Shown piece after piece: positions 35,207-46,295 of a DNA stretch of 64,000 nt; position 1 is the stretch's first letter; each line of letters begins with the position of its first letter. A model generated the notes under the pieces. That model saw only the letters and a program-made list of their open reading frames with translations. It was not told where the DNA came from and made no database searches. A program made the translations under genes and the position numbers. This DNA is from Thiomicrorhabdus sp. Kp2 (lineage in GTDB: Bacteria; Pseudomonadota; Gammaproteobacteria; Thiomicrospirales; Thiomicrospiraceae), in assembly GCF_000478585.1 (NCBI RefSeq), contig NZ_ARWI01000001.1, positions 1,240,001 to 1,304,000 of the forward strand, read 5' to 3'.

Positions 35207-36304
35207 TTAGTTTTCCTTTTTCTTTAAAAACACACCACTTTCAATGTGATGTGTGTATGGAAATTGGTCAAACAGCGCTGTTTCAACAATATCATGGGTT
35301 TTCTGAATTGACTCTAAATCAATCGCTAGGGTTTCTGGATTACAAGAGATATAAATAATACGGTCAAACTCGGTGACCATTTTGCGGGTTAAATCATCTA
35401 AACCAGAGCGTGGTGGGTCAACAAAAATGGTTTGAAAATCGTAGCTATTCAAATCAATATCTTTCAGTCTAAAAAATTCTTGGCCTTGCAAAGCGGCACT
35501 AATCTCTTCGGCGGCCATTTTAATCACCGTAAGGTTTTCAACCTGGTTGGCCGCAATATTATATTGGGCTGATGCCACCGAGGTTTTTGAAATTTCAGTC
35601 GCTAAAACTCGGTTGTAGTGTTCACTCAATGCAATTGAAAAGTTCCCATTACCGCAATAGAGTTCAATTAAATCGCCCGTAGCATCTTGCGAGACTTTTC
35701 GTGCCCAATGCAACATATTTTGCGCCATCTTAGCGTTAGGCTGAGTAAAGCTGTTTTCGATTTGTTGGTAAAAAAAGGTTTTGCCATCTACTTGCAGCTC
35801 TTCAACCACAAAGTCTTCATCTAACAAAATCTTTTGTTTACGAGCTCGACCAATAATATGCGTAATTGGCAATGCCACTTTTAAAGCATTTGCCGCATTT
35901 AACCAGGCCTGGTCATCTTTAATCGATTTACGATAAATTAACGTAACCAACATTTGCCCGCTTAATGTGGCCAAAAAATCGACCTGAAAAAGACGTTCAC
36001 GCAGAATCGGTTGTTTGATGATTTCAGCCATCAGTTTTGGCATTAAGTCAGCAATCGACTCAATCGCCATTGGGCACTCTTTTATGGCGACCTTCTCTTT
36101 GGTCTCCTGGTCAAACATAATGTAATCTGACTCATCGCCCTCGTGCCAAATTCTAAATTCGGCACGTGCTCGGTAGTGTTCTGGCGTAGAAGCAAAGACC
36201 GTTTGCGGCTGCGCTAAAGCAGATTGCGGAAGAAGTTGATTTAATCGAGCCACTTTATCGGCTAATTGACTGTCGTATCGTTCTGGGAATACTTGGCAGA
36301 GCAT
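35207..36304 (-). CDS. trmA: tRNA (uracil-54-C5)-methyltransferase TrmA
   Basis: The 365-residue length matches E. coli TrmA. Motifs include [27 protein letters not shown] (SAM binding, about 218-244), [15 protein letters not shown] and [15 protein letters not shown] with the catalytic Cys. It makes ribothymidine in the T-loop of tRNAs. A palindrome (35902-35913) encodes DDQAWLN in the middle of the gene. Confidence 0.95.
   Translation of the reverse strand: MLCQVFPERYDSQLADKVARLNQLLPQSALAQPQTVFASTPEHYRARAEFRIWHEGDESDYIMFDQETKEKVAIKECPMAIESIADLMPKLMAEIIKQPILRERLFQVDFLATLSGQMLVTLIYRKSIKDDQAWLNAANALKVALPITHIIGRARKQKILLDEDFVVEELQVDGKTFFYQQIENSFTQPNAKMAQNMLHWARKVSQDATGDLIELYCGNGNFSIALSEHYNRVLATEISKTSVASAQYNIAANQVENLTVIKMAAEEISAALQGQEFFRLKDIDLNSYDFQTIFVDPPRSGLDDLTRKMVTEFDRIIYISCNPETLAIDLESIQKTHDIVETALFDQFPYTHHIESGVFLKKKEN
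35902..35913. repeat. Palindrome copy inside trmA
   Basis: Exact 12-mer, read as Asp-Gln-Ala-Trp-Leu on the gene strand. Confidence 0.9.
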
Positions 36305-36563
36305 AATCTAAGCTTTATTTTGGGAATTTATCAAAGAGTCGCAATTATACTTGATTCACCGCAAAGTAGATATGCTCTTCAAACCACACTCATAAAACCT
36401 TAATAATTCCATGCTTTTACGGCCATTCAAAATATTAGCTTTTGCTTATTAATTTACTAAAAACAGGCATTCTAAATTAGTGATTAGCGTTCAAATCAGG
36501 TAAAATGTGCGGTTCTTAGAAATTTACGCAACGCACATACAGCAATTAACAAACGGCTAACTT

Positions 36564-39500
36564 ATGACAAATCGTACCGAACGCATCCAAACTCTTCGCA
36601 ACCTGCTTAAAGAACGTGTAGTGGTTCTTGATGGGGCTATGGGCACCATGATTCAGAACCTGAATCTGACTGAAGAAGATTTTCGTGGCGAACGTTTTGC
36701 CGATTATCACATGGACATCAAAGGCAATAATGACATCCTAGTCATCACCAAGCCAGAAGTAATTCGTGAGATTCATCTTGAGTTTTTGCGCAAAGGTGCC
36801 GACATTCTTGAGACTAACTCATTTAACGCCACCACCATTGCCCAAGCCGACTACGACATGCAAAATTACGTTGCTGAAATCAACCTGGCCGCCGCCAAAG
36901 TAGCACGTGAAGCGTGTGATATTGCCGAAGCCGAGGATGGTAAACCGCGTTTTGTAACGGGGGTTTTAGGGCCAACAAACCGCACCGCTTCCATCTCGCC
37001 AGACGTAAACGACCCAGGCTACCGCAACACCTCTTTTGATGAACTGGTTGAAGCTTATAAACAAGCCACTCATGCCTTGCTAGACGGTGGCGTTGACACC
37101 ATTTTAATTGAAACCATCTTTGACACTTTAAACGCCAAAGCTGCGATTTTTGCGGTAAAAGAAGTTGAACAAGAAGTCGGTTATGAAGTCCCTATTCAAT
37201 TAAGTGGAACCATCACTGACGCTTCTGGCCGAACCCTTTCCGGTCAAACCACCGAAGCCTTTTACAATGCGGTTGCACATGCCGAGCCGTTATCAGTTGG
37301 GCTTAACTGTGCTTTAGGGCCTGAAGAACTACGCCCTTATGTGCAAGAGTTAAGCCGCGTATGCGAAACTTATGTCTCGATTCACCCCAATGCAGGCCTG
37401 CCAAATGAGTTTGGTGAATACGATGAAACCCCAGAACAGATGGCCGAAGAAATTGCGGTTTGGGCAGAGCGTGGTTGGATCAATATTATTGGTGGTTGCT
37501 GTGGCACCACGCCAGACCATGTACAAGCGATGGCAGAAGCAGCACTAAAACATCCTGCTCGTCCATTACCCGAAGTGCATCCTGCTTGCCGTTTATCTGG
37601 CTTAGAGCCTTTAAACATTGATGAAAAAACGCTATTTGTAAACGTCGGTGAACGTAATAACGTCACGGGTTCTGCTTTATTCAAACGTTTAATCATTGAA
37701 GAGAACTACGATGAAGCGATTGATATCGCGGTAAAACAGGTACAAGACGGGGCGCAGATTATTGACGTAAACATGGATGAAGGCATGCTGGATGCCAAAG
37801 CATGTATGGTGCGTTTCTTAAACCTGTTGGCATCAGAACCCGAAGCATCACGTGTGCCGATTATGATTGACTCCTCAAAATGGGAGGTGATTGAAGCGGG
37901 CTTGAAGTGTATTCAAGGTAAGGGTGTCGTTAACTCTATCTCGCTAAAAGAGGGCGAAGAGGCCTTTATTCACCACGCTAAACTGGTTAAAAAATACGGT
38001 GCGGCCGCTATTATTATGGCGTTTGACGAAGACGGTCAGGCCGACACGCTTGAGCGTAAAATCGAAATCTGTAAACGCTCTTATGAAGTATTAACCCAAA
38101 AAGTAGGCTTTTTACCACAAGATATTATTTTTGACCCAAACATCTTTGCCGTGGCCACGGGGATTGAAGAGCATAACAACTACGGTTTAGATTTTATAAA
38201 CGCCGTTACCTGGATAAAAGCCAACCTGCCACACGCTAAAATCTCAGGTGGCGTGTCAAACGTCTCGTTCTCGTTCCGTGGTAATAACCCCGTGCGTGAA
38301 GCGATTCACTCGGTCTTTTTGTACTATGCCATTAAAGAAGGCATGGACATGGGGATTGTAAACGCTGGTCAAATGGCGATTTACGATGACTTACCAGAAA
38401 AACTGCGTATTGCGGTAGAAGACGTTATCTTAAACAAAGACGCCGATGCAGGTGAGCGTTTACTAGAAATTGCCGCTGAATTCTTAGGAGATGGCAGCGC
38501 TGCTTCTAAAGTAGCGGATTTAAGCTGGCGTGAAACCACGGTTGAAAAACGTTTAGAGCACTCGCTGGTTAAAGGTATTACCGACTTCATTGAAGAGGAC
38601 ACCGAAGAAGCCTATCAAAAGCTCGGATCTGGTCTGCTGGTAATAGAAGGGCCACTAATGGATGGCATGAATGTGGTGGGCGACCTATTTGGTTCAGGAA
38701 AAATGTTCCTACCGCAAGTGGTTAAATCCGCACGAGTTATGAAACGTGCGGTGGCTCATCTTGACCCATATATTTTAGCGGCTAAAACTGAAGGGCAAGT
38801 CAACGGAAAAATTGTGATGGCCACGGTAAAAGGCGATGTTCACGACATTGGTAAAAACATTGTGGGTGTTGTTCTACAATGTAATAACTTTGAAGTGATT
38901 GACTTGGGCGTAATGGTACCTGCCGAGAAAATTCTAGACACCGCAGTGGAACAAGGTGCTAACGTTATTGGGCTTTCTGGCTTAATTACCCCTTCGCTTG
39001 AAGAGATGGTCAATGTGGCCAAGCTCATGAAAGAGCGCGGTATGAATTTACCACTTTTAATTGGTGGCGCAACTACTTCTAAAGCCCATACAGCCGTTAA
39101 AATAGAGCCACAATACGACCACCCAGTTGTATATGTTAAAGATGCTTCTCGTGCTGTGGGCGTGGCGCAAAGCTTAATCTCTAACGACTTAAAAGTAGAT
39201 TTTGCCGCTAAGATTCGTGCCGAATATGAGCAAGTACGTGAAGAGCGTAAAGCGCGCGCTAAAGAGGTGCGTCGTATTCCTATTAATAAAGCCCGTGAAA
39301 ACCCATCCTTAACCGACCAGGCCTGGTCAGATTACACCCCTGTAAAACCGAAGTTTTTAGGGGCAAAAGTGCTTGAAGACTTCCCTCTAGAAAGATTAGT
39401 AGAACGTTTTGACTGGTCACCGTTCTTTCAATCTTGGGAGCTACACGGTCTTTACCCACGAATTTTAGAAGACAAAGTAGTGGGCGAAGAAGCCAAAAAA

Positions 39501-40274
39501 GTTTTTGCTGATGCGCAAGCGATGCTTAAACAAATTGTGGACGAGAAATGGCTAACCGCCAAAGCGGTATATGGTTTTTATCCAGCAAACCGCGTGGGTG
39601 ATGATATTGAGATTTATGCCGATGAAAGTCGCTCTGAAGTGATTCATAAGTTCCACCACATTCGCCAACAGGCCGAGAAAAGACGTGGTGGTGCTAATAA
39701 CTGTCTATCTGACTTTGTGGCCGCTAAAGCCTCTGGCGTAGTGGATTACATTGGTTTATTTGCCGTTACGGCGGGAATTGGTATTGATGAACATATCGAG
39801 CGTTTTGAAGCAAATCACGATGATTACAGTTCCATTATGTTAAAAGCCTTGGCTGACCGTTTTGCAGAAGCCTTTGCAGAAACCTTACATGAGATTGTAC
39901 GTAAAGAAGATTGGGGTTATGCGCCAGATGAGGCCTTAGATAACGAAGACTTGATTAAAGAACGTTACCAAGGGATTCGCCCTGCCGCAGGCTACCCTGC
40001 TTGCCCAGATCACACAGAAAAAGGCACGCTGTGGGAAGTGTTAAAACCCGATGAAAAAATTGGTTTAGACATCACCGAAAGTTTTGCGATGTATCCAACG
40101 GCAGCGGTGTCAGGCACCTACTTTGCCCATCCAGAGTCTCGCTATTTTGGGGTAGGGTCATTAGGTCGTGACCAAGTAGAGGACTACGCCCACCGTAAAG
40201 GCTGGAGCATTGAAAAAGCCGAAACTTGGTTAGCGCCAAACCTGGGGTACGATCCAGAAGATTTTGCCAACTAA
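36564..40274 (+). CDS. metH: Cobalamin-dependent methionine synthase
   Basis: The 1236-residue protein has all four modules. The homocysteine domain has zinc Cys in GLNCALG (about 248-254) and [10 protein letters not shown]. The pterin domain follows ([16 protein letters not shown], about 359-374, onward). The cobalamin domain has [14 protein letters not shown] carrying the lower-ligand His. The SAM activation domain has [13 protein letters not shown]. It methylates homocysteine from methyl-THF. No riboswitch-like leader was recognised in the 259 bases upstream. A palindrome (39316-39327) encodes TDQAWSD between the B12 and activation domains. A strong terminator follows. Confidence 0.97.
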   Translation: MTNRTERIQTLRNLLKERVVVLDGAMGTMIQNLNLTEEDFRGERFADYHMDIKGNNDILVITKPEVIREIHLEFLRKGADILETNSFNATTIAQADYDMQNYVAEINLAAAKVAREACDIAEAEDGKPRFVTGVLGPTNRTASISPDVNDPGYRNTSFDELVEAYKQATHALLDGGVDTILIETIFDTLNAKAAIFAVKEVEQEVGYEVPIQLSGTITDASGRTLSGQTTEAFYNAVAHAEPLSVGLNCALGPEELRPYVQELSRVCETYVSIHPNAGLPNEFGEYDETPEQMAEEIAVWAERGWINIIGGCCGTTPDHVQAMAEAALKHPARPLPEVHPACRLSGLEPLNIDEKTLFVNVGERNNVTGSALFKRLIIEENYDEAIDIAVKQVQDGAQIIDVNMDEGMLDAKACMVRFLNLLASEPEASRVPIMIDSSKWEVIEAGLKCIQGKGVVNSISLKEGEEAFIHHAKLVKKYGAAAIIMAFDEDGQADTLERKIEICKRSYEVLTQKVGFLPQDIIFDPNIFAVATGIEEHNNYGLDFINAVTWIKANLPHAKISGGVSNVSFSFRGNNPVREAIHSVFLYYAIKEGMDMGIVNAGQMAIYDDLPEKLRIAVEDVILNKDADAGERLLEIAAEFLGDGSAASKVADLSWRETTVEKRLEHSLVKGITDFIEEDTEEAYQKLGSGLLVIEGPLMDGMNVVGDLFGSGKMFLPQVVKSARVMKRAVAHLDPYILAAKTEGQVNGKIVMATVKGDVHDIGKNIVGVVLQCNNFEVIDLGVMVPAEKILDTAVEQGANVIGLSGLITPSLEEMVNVAKLMKERGMNLPLLIGGATTSKAHTAVKIEPQYDHPVVYVKDASRAVGVAQSLISNDLKVDFAAKIRAEYEQVREERKARAKEVRRIPINKARENPSLTDQAWSDYTPVKPKFLGAKVLEDFPLERLVERFDWSPFFQSWELHGLYPRILEDKVVGEEAKKVFADAQAMLKQIVDEKWLTAKAVYGFYPANRVGDDIEIYADESRSEVIHKFHHIRQQAEKRRGGANNCLSDFVAAKASGVVDYIGLFAVTAGIGIDEHIERFEANHDDYSSIMLKALADRFAEAFAETLHEIVRKEDWGYAPDEALDNEDLIKERYQGIRPAAGYPACPDHTEKGTLWEVLKPDEKIGLDITESFAMYPTAAVSGTYFAHPESRYFGVGSLGRDQVEDYAHRKGWSIEKAETWLAPNLGYDPEDFAN
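39316..39327. repeat. Palindrome copy inside metH
   Basis: Exact 12-mer within GACC...GGTC, read as Asp-Gln-Ala-Trp-Ser in the interdomain linker. Confidence 0.9.
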
Positions 40275-40297
40275 AGTAATTTACTCTTGTTAAAACT

Positions 40298-40330
40298 AAA
40301 AAGCCTAAGAAATTATTTCTTAGGCTTTTT
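40298..40330. terminator. Intrinsic terminator after metH
   Basis: A near-perfect hairpin with AAGCCTAAGAAAT pairing to ATTTCTTAGGCTT over a one-base centre, preceded by A and followed by T runs. It works in both directions, between metH and the convergent GGDEF-EAL gene. Confidence 0.9.
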
Positions 40331-40371
40331 GCTTTGTAAACACTCCACACCTTGTAAAAACCGAGTTGGAA

Positions 40372-40393
40372 AACCTACCAGGCCTGGTAGGTT
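40372..40393. repeat. Palindrome copy after the metH terminator
   Basis: The exact 12-mer is at 40377-40388 and the arms stay paired over 22 bp (AACCTACC to GGTAGGTT). It lies between convergent genes, directly after the terminator. Confidence 0.9.
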
Positions 40394-40480
40394 GTTTGTT
40401 TTTAATAATGTAAACGACGGCTAGAAAAACACCCAATCGAGCGCCATTGATTTACGGCATTGTTAACAAGGTGTTTCAGA

Positions 40481-42619
40481 TCAGTGAATTTGTTTTGCCC
40501 ATTCGCCAGCAGGAATAGGTTTGGCGTAGATAAATCCTTGAATAATTGGATCACCAATTTTATTCACAATCTCAAGTTGATTGTCCTCTTCTACCCCCTC
40601 AACAACCACATCAAGGTCAAAGGTTTTGGCCACTTCAAAAATTGCTCGCACCAGTTTTAAATCATCTTCATTTGAAGCAATGTCATTAATAAAGAGTTTA
40701 TCTATCTTAAGTTCTTGAACGGGCAACTTTTTTAGATAAGCTAAAGAGGAATAGCCTGTACCAAAGTCATCAATTGAAAAACGTATTCCATAGCGACGCA
40801 GATAGTGCATTTTTTCTATTACAGCCTCAAGGTCTGTCATCAGGACACTTTCGGTGATTTCAATCGTTAATTTATTCGCATCAACACCTGTTTTAAGAAT
40901 CAAGGCATCGATGTAATCGATAAAACCAGGTTTTATAAAATGGCGACCAGAGATATTGACCGAAATATGTACTTTTTTACCCTGCAAAGTTTGCTGCACA
41001 ATAAATTCACAGGCTTTATTTAGCATCCATTTATCAATTTGGATGATTAATTCCGATTTTTCAGCTATGCCGATAAATACAGCTGGGGAAATAAAGCCTT
41101 TCTGCGGGTGAATCCAGCGCACCAAAGACTCGGCATAATGAATCGAACTTTTTGGGTAAACCTGGCTTTGTAGGTAGAACTCAAGCTCATTGTTTTTGAT
41201 GGCTTTTTCGAGGTCTTTTTCTACCTCAAAGCTGTCATTTGCATTTTTTAAAAGTTCTTCATTAAAAATGACCGTTTGACGCTGGCCGTGCTCTTTAGAG
41301 TTATGCAAGGCAATCATACTGTGCCTAAATACTTCTAACGGGCTATCATCATCACTTAATGGGTAAAGTGTCATGCCGATATTAACGGTGATTTTTATGC
41401 GATTGTTAGAAATAGAAAAATACTCACCTAAGTGTTCATGTAGTGATTCAGCAATCATATTGAGCTTTTGAGACAAGTCACCATTTTGAAACGAGGTACA
41501 AGGAACTCTAATGGCAAACTCATCCCCTCCTACTCTGAAACACTCCATATTTGGTTGCTTAAAGTTTTTTAAGCGCAAAGCGACTAGCTTTAACAGTTCA
41601 TCACCAAACTCATACCCCATTCCATCATTGAACAATTTAAAACGGTTAAGGTTAATTTTGAGCAATAGGTTTTGCCGTTGAGAGCGTTTCAATTCTTCAA
41701 GTTCGGTATTAATCACTTTAAGCAGTGATGCGCGATTCGGTAGTTTTGTCAGCGTGTCTGAATAAGCCAACTCATAGATTCTTGTTTGCTCTTCTTGATT
41801 GGTAATCAACACTTCTCTAAATTTAAGTACCGCTTGGCCTAAATTTTTGATCTCACCAGAGGTCGTGGTTTCCACAAGTTTGGTTATCTGAGGTAGTTCA
41901 GGTACACGTTTGCTATTTTGAGTTAAAACCGAAAGCGACGAGAGGATGACTCGATGATATTCAGAGAGCTTGCGTGCCGCCAAAATAGCAATTAAAAAGG
42001 CAATTAAAGAGGAGGCTACAAACATAATGTAAAGAAGTTGCGTAGAATCTTCCAGTAGCGTTTTAGATGAACTCAGCGTTTGATTTGTTTGTAAAGTGAG
42101 CTGTTCTGAAACTTGATAGGCGTTATAGGAAAAATCAAAGAATGATTTTTGAGCGGCGTTAATGTAGTTTTCTGCCGTACTTGGGTCAATGGCAATAATG
42201 TCTGTTGCCATTGTCGTAAAGTTTTTAAATTTAACAAACCCAGCCTGCCATTTCGCAATAGATTCTTGACTATTGATATCTTTTGACAAAAAGCTTTTTA
42301 AATCTGCAAACTGCTTTTCTAAAATAGCTAATTCATCAATAATTTGTGTATGCTGAATATACAACTGCTCTTGAGACTGGGTTCGTTTTTTTGCCGCCTC
42401 AATCAGATTTTCAAGCCGAGAGTGTAATCGCCCTGTTTTTTGAATAAAATTAACGGTTGAACTCATCAGTTGGGCATTTTGCTCAATGCCAACTAGATTA
42501 CGTTGTTCAGCTTCAATAAAATGGGTTGTGCCATAAAGATAAACTACCCCCATGATGCCCAACCCCAAAAAGGCTGGCAATAAAAAAATCAATAGGGATG
42601 AAATCTGTAGTTTTCTCAT
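40481..42619 (-). CDS. Membrane GGDEF-EAL protein
   Basis: The 712-residue protein has two membrane segments (about 8-30 and 192-212) enclosing a helical periplasmic sensor, then GGDEF and EAL domains. The GGDEF loop RVGGDEFAIRV is intact (about 366-376). In the EAL domain the namesake motif reads ESL (YAESLVRW). NISGRHF, IEITESVL, SIDDFGTGYSSL and QGFIYAKP keep the metal and catalytic residues. It may therefore both make and break c-di-GMP. It starts six bases after a histidine-phosphatase gene on the same strand. Confidence 0.92.
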   Translation of the reverse strand: MRKLQISSLLIFLLPAFLGLGIMGVVYLYGTTHFIEAEQRNLVGIEQNAQLMSSTVNFIQKTGRLHSRLENLIEAAKKRTQSQEQLYIQHTQIIDELAILEKQFADLKSFLSKDINSQESIAKWQAGFVKFKNFTTMATDIIAIDPSTAENYINAAQKSFFDFSYNAYQVSEQLTLQTNQTLSSSKTLLEDSTQLLYIMFVASSLIAFLIAILAARKLSEYHRVILSSLSVLTQNSKRVPELPQITKLVETTTSGEIKNLGQAVLKFREVLITNQEEQTRIYELAYSDTLTKLPNRASLLKVINTELEELKRSQRQNLLLKINLNRFKLFNDGMGYEFGDELLKLVALRLKNFKQPNMECFRVGGDEFAIRVPCTSFQNGDLSQKLNMIAESLHEHLGEYFSISNNRIKITVNIGMTLYPLSDDDSPLEVFRHSMIALHNSKEHGQRQTVIFNEELLKNANDSFEVEKDLEKAIKNNELEFYLQSQVYPKSSIHYAESLVRWIHPQKGFISPAVFIGIAEKSELIIQIDKWMLNKACEFIVQQTLQGKKVHISVNISGRHFIKPGFIDYIDALILKTGVDANKLTIEITESVLMTDLEAVIEKMHYLRRYGIRFSIDDFGTGYSSLAYLKKLPVQELKIDKLFINDIASNEDDLKLVRAIFEVAKTFDLDVVVEGVEEDNQLEIVNKIGDPIIQGFIYAKPIPAGEWAKQIH

Positions 42620-42625
42620 AAAGTC

Positions 42626-43333
42626 CTAGTGATTATGTGCTAAACCGCTCTCTCGATTACGGCTTTCAAGCCTACCAAGTAGTTGTGGCCAATCTTGAGG
42701 TTGAATGCTTCCGATGTATTCAAACTGATTACCGCCTTTTGGCTTAAAAACGACAATGGTTGTTTCAACTGGAAAGTACCCCATTAAATCCATCATATTT
42801 GGGCCGTGTGCCACTAAAACTCGGTTACCGCCACTGGTAACTGGGCGAGAAACCAGTTCACGAGTCTTTTGAATAACAGGTTTTTTTTGCGCACTGGTCA
42901 TGCCACCAGTGTACATAATTTTGGGTTCCAGTTGATATCGTCCAAAAGCATTCAATGCCGAGTTTTTGGCGCGACACATCGGGCTCGAGTAAATCTCATT
43001 CACAGGTATCTCTGCCACACGGATATATTCACCGATTTTTTTGGTGATTGTGCGCCCCTCTTCATTTAAAACTCTCTGTGTATTGCAGTCATTTAAGTCA
43101 ACACTAGGCACTCTATCAGGTCGAGAGTTATCGGTATTACCGTGACGCATATAGAGAACAAAACCGCCTTGTTTTAGCTGAGTCAGCAACTCAGGCGTGG
43201 CGATTTTTTCATTAAAACTTTTTCCTGAAGCCGCATTTGCAACAGAAACAGCGATAAAACAACAAAACAACACACTAATAAATAAACGGTAGATAGGATT
43301 TTGTAACGGCAAAATAAACACCAATCTTTTCAT
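42626..43333 (-). CDS. Exported histidine phosphatase superfamily protein
   Basis: The 235-residue protein has a hydrophobic signal segment (about 15-34, ending VANA) and the branch-1 motif YMRHGNTDNSRPDR with the phosphate-accepting His. It also has EIYSSPMCRAKNSA and the second His in VLVAHGPNMMD. This is a periplasmic phosphatase of the phosphoglycerate-mutase fold with unknown substrate. It is probably co-transcribed with the GGDEF-EAL gene behind it. Confidence 0.85.
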   Translation of the reverse strand: MKRLVFILPLQNPIYRLFISVLFCCFIAVSVANAASGKSFNEKIATPELLTQLKQGGFVLYMRHGNTDNSRPDRVPSVDLNDCNTQRVLNEEGRTITKKIGEYIRVAEIPVNEIYSSPMCRAKNSALNAFGRYQLEPKIMYTGGMTSAQKKPVIQKTRELVSRPVTSGGNRVLVAHGPNMMDLMGYFPVETTIVVFKPKGGNQFEYIGSIQPQDWPQLLGRLESRNRESGLAHNH

Positions 43334-43707
43334 TGAAAACGAAACACCATTAAACCTTAAATCATTACAATATTAAAGGCTTTTTACCGAATTATTGAGT
43401 ATAAAAAGCTTATAATATAACCACATCACAATACGGTAAAAAATGACCCGCCAGCAATAACCTTAACCCCCTTCTTAACCGTTATTTAAGACTCCAATCC
43501 ATCATTAAAAAAAAACTAAGTCTTAATTACCAGGCCTGGTAAACTGAACTTTTAAAACGCACATGTTCGTGGTCGGTGTATACATTAACTTTGAATGACA
43601 CTTTGATAAAACATTAACTTTTTGTATGTGAGTTTAAAGTAAAATGATTCAACCATAAAATATAGCATCTACCTTAATCGCAACAAGACATAACCAATAA
43701 GTTTTAT
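43334..43707. other. Divergent intergenic region with a palindrome copy
   Basis: The 374 bases between divergent genes hold no coding frame I can support. The palindrome is at 43529-43540. AT-rich sequence before 43708 has several TAAAAT-like boxes but no clear promoter pair. Confidence 0.6.
43529..43540. repeat. Palindrome copy in the divergent region
   Basis: Exact 12-mer with TTACC...GGTAA arms (43527-43542). Confidence 0.9.
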
Positions 43708-45162
43708 ATGAAATTCAATGCCAACCTTAAAATCGTTATTGTTATCACGTTTCTTCTTATATTATTGTCAGTTTCTATTTCTCTCATTAACTTTTTCGTT
43801 TCTCTCAATGCCAAACAAACTGAATTAGAGACCCGTTCTCTGCCTCTATCGCTTGAAAATATTTATTCAGAAATTCAAAGTAATATTATTGAACCCAACT
43901 TAATCTCCTCCATGATGGCGCACGATACCTTTGTGACCTATTGGCTATTGCATGAAGAACACAGCCATGAAAAAATTCAGCAATATTTAGCTTCGATTCA
44001 ACAGAAGTATGGAATGTTTTTAACTTTTCTATCCTCAGAAAGAACTCAAAACTATTATTCACAAAATGGGTTTGTTGAAAAAATGAGTCCAGAAAATCCA
44101 GATAATCAATGGTATTTTCGTTTTAAAAATTCAGATAAAGCACACGAAATCAACTTAGATTACAACGACCAGTTTAGCAACACGATGATTATGTTCATTA
44201 ATCACAAAATATTTGATAAAAACAATAAGCAACTAGGTGTAACAGGTATTGGCATGAGAATGTCCTATATTGACGGCATTTTGAAAGAATTTAGAGAAAC
44301 CTACCATTTCACGGTGTTTTTTATTAACAAAGATGGCGAAGTCATACTCCGTGAACGTAAAGAAAACCCTTTAACCAATATTGATGAAATACCAAACTTA
44401 GGCGCTCTACGTAATGAGATTTTTAGTAATCAAAAAAAGGTAATGGAATATAGCTTTAACGGCGATCGGTTTTTGCTCAATAGTCAGTATATTCCTGAGC
44501 TAGAATCTTACCTGCTGGTGCAAGCAAAGCTGGCTGATTTCACCCAAGAAGTTCGTCAAACCTTTTATATTAACCTGGCGTTTTCTATGCTGATTACGCT
44601 CATAGTTATCTTTATCACTCTAGCGACAGTACGCCGTTTTAACCGTAAACTCGCCTTTTTGGCACAAAATGACAGCCTGACACATTTACAAAATAGACGC
44701 GCTTTTAACGAGGCCTTTACTCAATACTGGAATCTGGCAAAACGCAATAATTCTGAGATGTGTTTAATCTTTTTTGATGTCGATAACTTTAAAGATATTA
44801 ATGATAGCTATGGTCATCACGTAGGTGACAAAGTGTTAATTCGTATTAGTGAAATACTAAACCACTGCTTAAGAGAAACCGATATTAGTGCTCGTTGGGG
44901 TGGTGAAGAGTTTATTATTGGCTTAATGAACACCCCTCTTGATGACGCCAAAAATCTATCTGAAAAATTGCGCATTGAAATTGAGCAAGATGCCGTACTA
45001 ATCGATCTAACTCAACAACCCGTAACCGTTAGTTTGGGCGTTACTGAATGCCTCATAAACGATAGCCAAGATTTGATTTTTCATCGTCTTGATTCTGCCA
45101 TGTACGAAGCGAAACGTACGGGTAAAAACAAAACCGTTGGTAGCGATACTCTTTATAAATGA
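43708..45162 (+). CDS. Membrane-bound diguanylate cyclase with periplasmic sensor
   Basis: The 484-residue protein has membrane segments at about 9-31 and 287-310 flanking a large periplasmic domain of Cache type (NQWYFRFKNSDKAHEINLDYND, GVTGIGMRMSYIDGIL). The C-terminal GGDEF domain has FFDVDNFKDINDSYGHHVGD and RWGGEEFIIGL (about 395-405). It should make c-di-GMP in response to a small ligand. It appears monocistronic and is followed ten bases later by a palindrome copy. Confidence 0.9.
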   Translation: MKFNANLKIVIVITFLLILLSVSISLINFFVSLNAKQTELETRSLPLSLENIYSEIQSNIIEPNLISSMMAHDTFVTYWLLHEEHSHEKIQQYLASIQQKYGMFLTFLSSERTQNYYSQNGFVEKMSPENPDNQWYFRFKNSDKAHEINLDYNDQFSNTMIMFINHKIFDKNNKQLGVTGIGMRMSYIDGILKEFRETYHFTVFFINKDGEVILRERKENPLTNIDEIPNLGALRNEIFSNQKKVMEYSFNGDRFLLNSQYIPELESYLLVQAKLADFTQEVRQTFYINLAFSMLITLIVIFITLATVRRFNRKLAFLAQNDSLTHLQNRRAFNEAFTQYWNLAKRNNSEMCLIFFDVDNFKDINDSYGHHVGDKVLIRISEILNHCLRETDISARWGGEEFIIGLMNTPLDDAKNLSEKLRIEIEQDAVLIDLTQQPVTVSLGVTECLINDSQDLIFHRLDSAMYEAKRTGKNKTVGSDTLYK

Positions 45163-45171
45163 ACTTAATTT

Positions 45172-45183
45172 ACCAGGCCTGGT
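45172..45183. repeat. Palindrome copy after the GGDEF gene
   Basis: Exact 12-mer with TTACC...GGTAA arms (45170-45185), starting eight bases after the stop codon. Confidence 0.9.
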
Positions 45184-45243
45184 AATATCCAACGGTGCCG
45201 CTATATGTGTGTATTGGGTCAAAACGAGAAACCCTATCAACAA

Positions 45244-45448
45244 TTAAGCTGTAGTATTTATATTGCGTCCTAAATTATCTGGCGAGTTTTTTCTACTAGA
45301 AGCTTTTGGTATAGATTCAATGCGTGCTATGACACTTTGGACTTGAATCTCTAAAGACTTTAAAGCCAAGCGACAATGCGCTGATTTGTGCTTGACTGTA
45401 AACCTTGTTTTGTACCAAAACAGCATTGATTACTCCGTTTACTGACAT
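45244..45448 (-). pseudogene. YjfB-like putative motility protein, frameshifted
   Basis: From an ATG at 45448, after a GAGGAAAG ribosome site, one frame reads MSVNGVINAVLVQNKVYSQAQISALSL and then loses sense. From about 45370 another frame continues with LKSLEIQVQSVIARIESIP and ends DNLGRNINTTA at 45244. Joined, they give a protein of about 67 residues. It has the start (a Gln-rich helix), the central KxLxxQ helix and the LGxNIxxxA ending of the YjfB-like family (PF14070). A single-base indel near 45365-45375 explains the break. The family link is from memory of the ending motif. The break could also be a sequencing error. Confidence 0.55.
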
Positions 45449-45518
45449 CTTTCCTCACCCATATCCAAATCTCACTGTTTGTTGTTTTTTCCATCAAAAC
45501 CTTGATAGGCCACCACTT

Positions 45519-46295
45519 TTAGAGAGTAACAACTCGGTCTCGTCCATTTTTCTTAGCTTCATATAGAGCGGAATCGACACGCTCAACTAAGCTTTCTAAG
45601 GTGTCATCCACTCTAACCTCAGTAACACCAAAACTTGCTGTAACAGTATGACCTGGTAACAACGTAATCTGTTTAATTTTGGTTCTTAAGGTTTCTGCGA
45701 TAATGCAGGTTTTTTCTAGACCCGCCGATGGAAGAAGTATCAAGAATTCTTCACCACCCCAACGACATATCACATCAGTCTGTCGCTGATTTTTATCAAG
45801 AACCTGTGCCACATCAATCAGCACTTTATCTCCCATATTGTGCCCAAATTGGTCATTAATTTTTTTAAAAAAATCAATATCTAGCATAATTAGGCTCATC
45901 TCGTTCTCTCGCCCTTTCATGCTCACAAACTCAGAGGTAAAAATCTCAGTAAACTTATAACGGTTGTATAATTTTGTTAATGGGTCTTTGGCAGCCAAAC
46001 CTTCATAAGGTTTACTTTTTTGTTCAAGCAATGTATTGATTTCTTGTAACTCACTTTGAAACTTTCTCATAATAACCGCCCAATTACTGTATGAGAGTGA
46101 AATCAATTCATTTTGTGTAACGATTCCTTGCAACTCACCCTCCTCGCTTACCACGACCACACCTTTAAAGTGCTTTTCTTGGATAAATCGTAAGGCCGCT
46201 TTAATGGACATATTGGCGTTGATTGTTTCAACAGGTTTGCTCATGTAATCCTCAAGAGGACATGCAAGATGGCTGTGTTTATCAAAAAGACGCAT
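45519..46295 (-). CDS. CBS-GGDEF remnant, still open
   Basis: This 258-residue frame starts at an internal ATG of a larger decayed gene. It has one CBS pair remnant (EDYMSKPVETINANMSIKAALRFIQEKHFKGVVVVSEEG, about 17-55), a linker helix and an intact GGDEF domain (MLDIDFFKKINDQFGHNMGD, CRWGGEEFLILL). The cyclase part could still work if translated. The ATG is not preceded by a good ribosome site, so expression is doubtful. Confidence 0.6.
   Translation of the reverse strand: MRLFDKHSHLACPLEDYMSKPVETINANMSIKAALRFIQEKHFKGVVVVSEEGELQGIVTQNELISLSYSNWAVIMRKFQSELQEINTLLEQKSKPYEGLAAKDPLTKLYNRYKFTEIFTSEFVSMKGRENEMSLIMLDIDFFKKINDQFGHNMGDKVLIDVAQVLDKNQRQTDVICRWGGEEFLILLPSAGLEKTCIIAETLRTKIKQITLLPGHTVTASFGVTEVRVDDTLESLVERVDSALYEAKKNGRDRVVTL

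Noticed and set aside
36305-36563. Possible SAM or cobalamin riboswitch before metH
   Set aside because: No conserved core or B12-box-like sequence was recognised in the leader.
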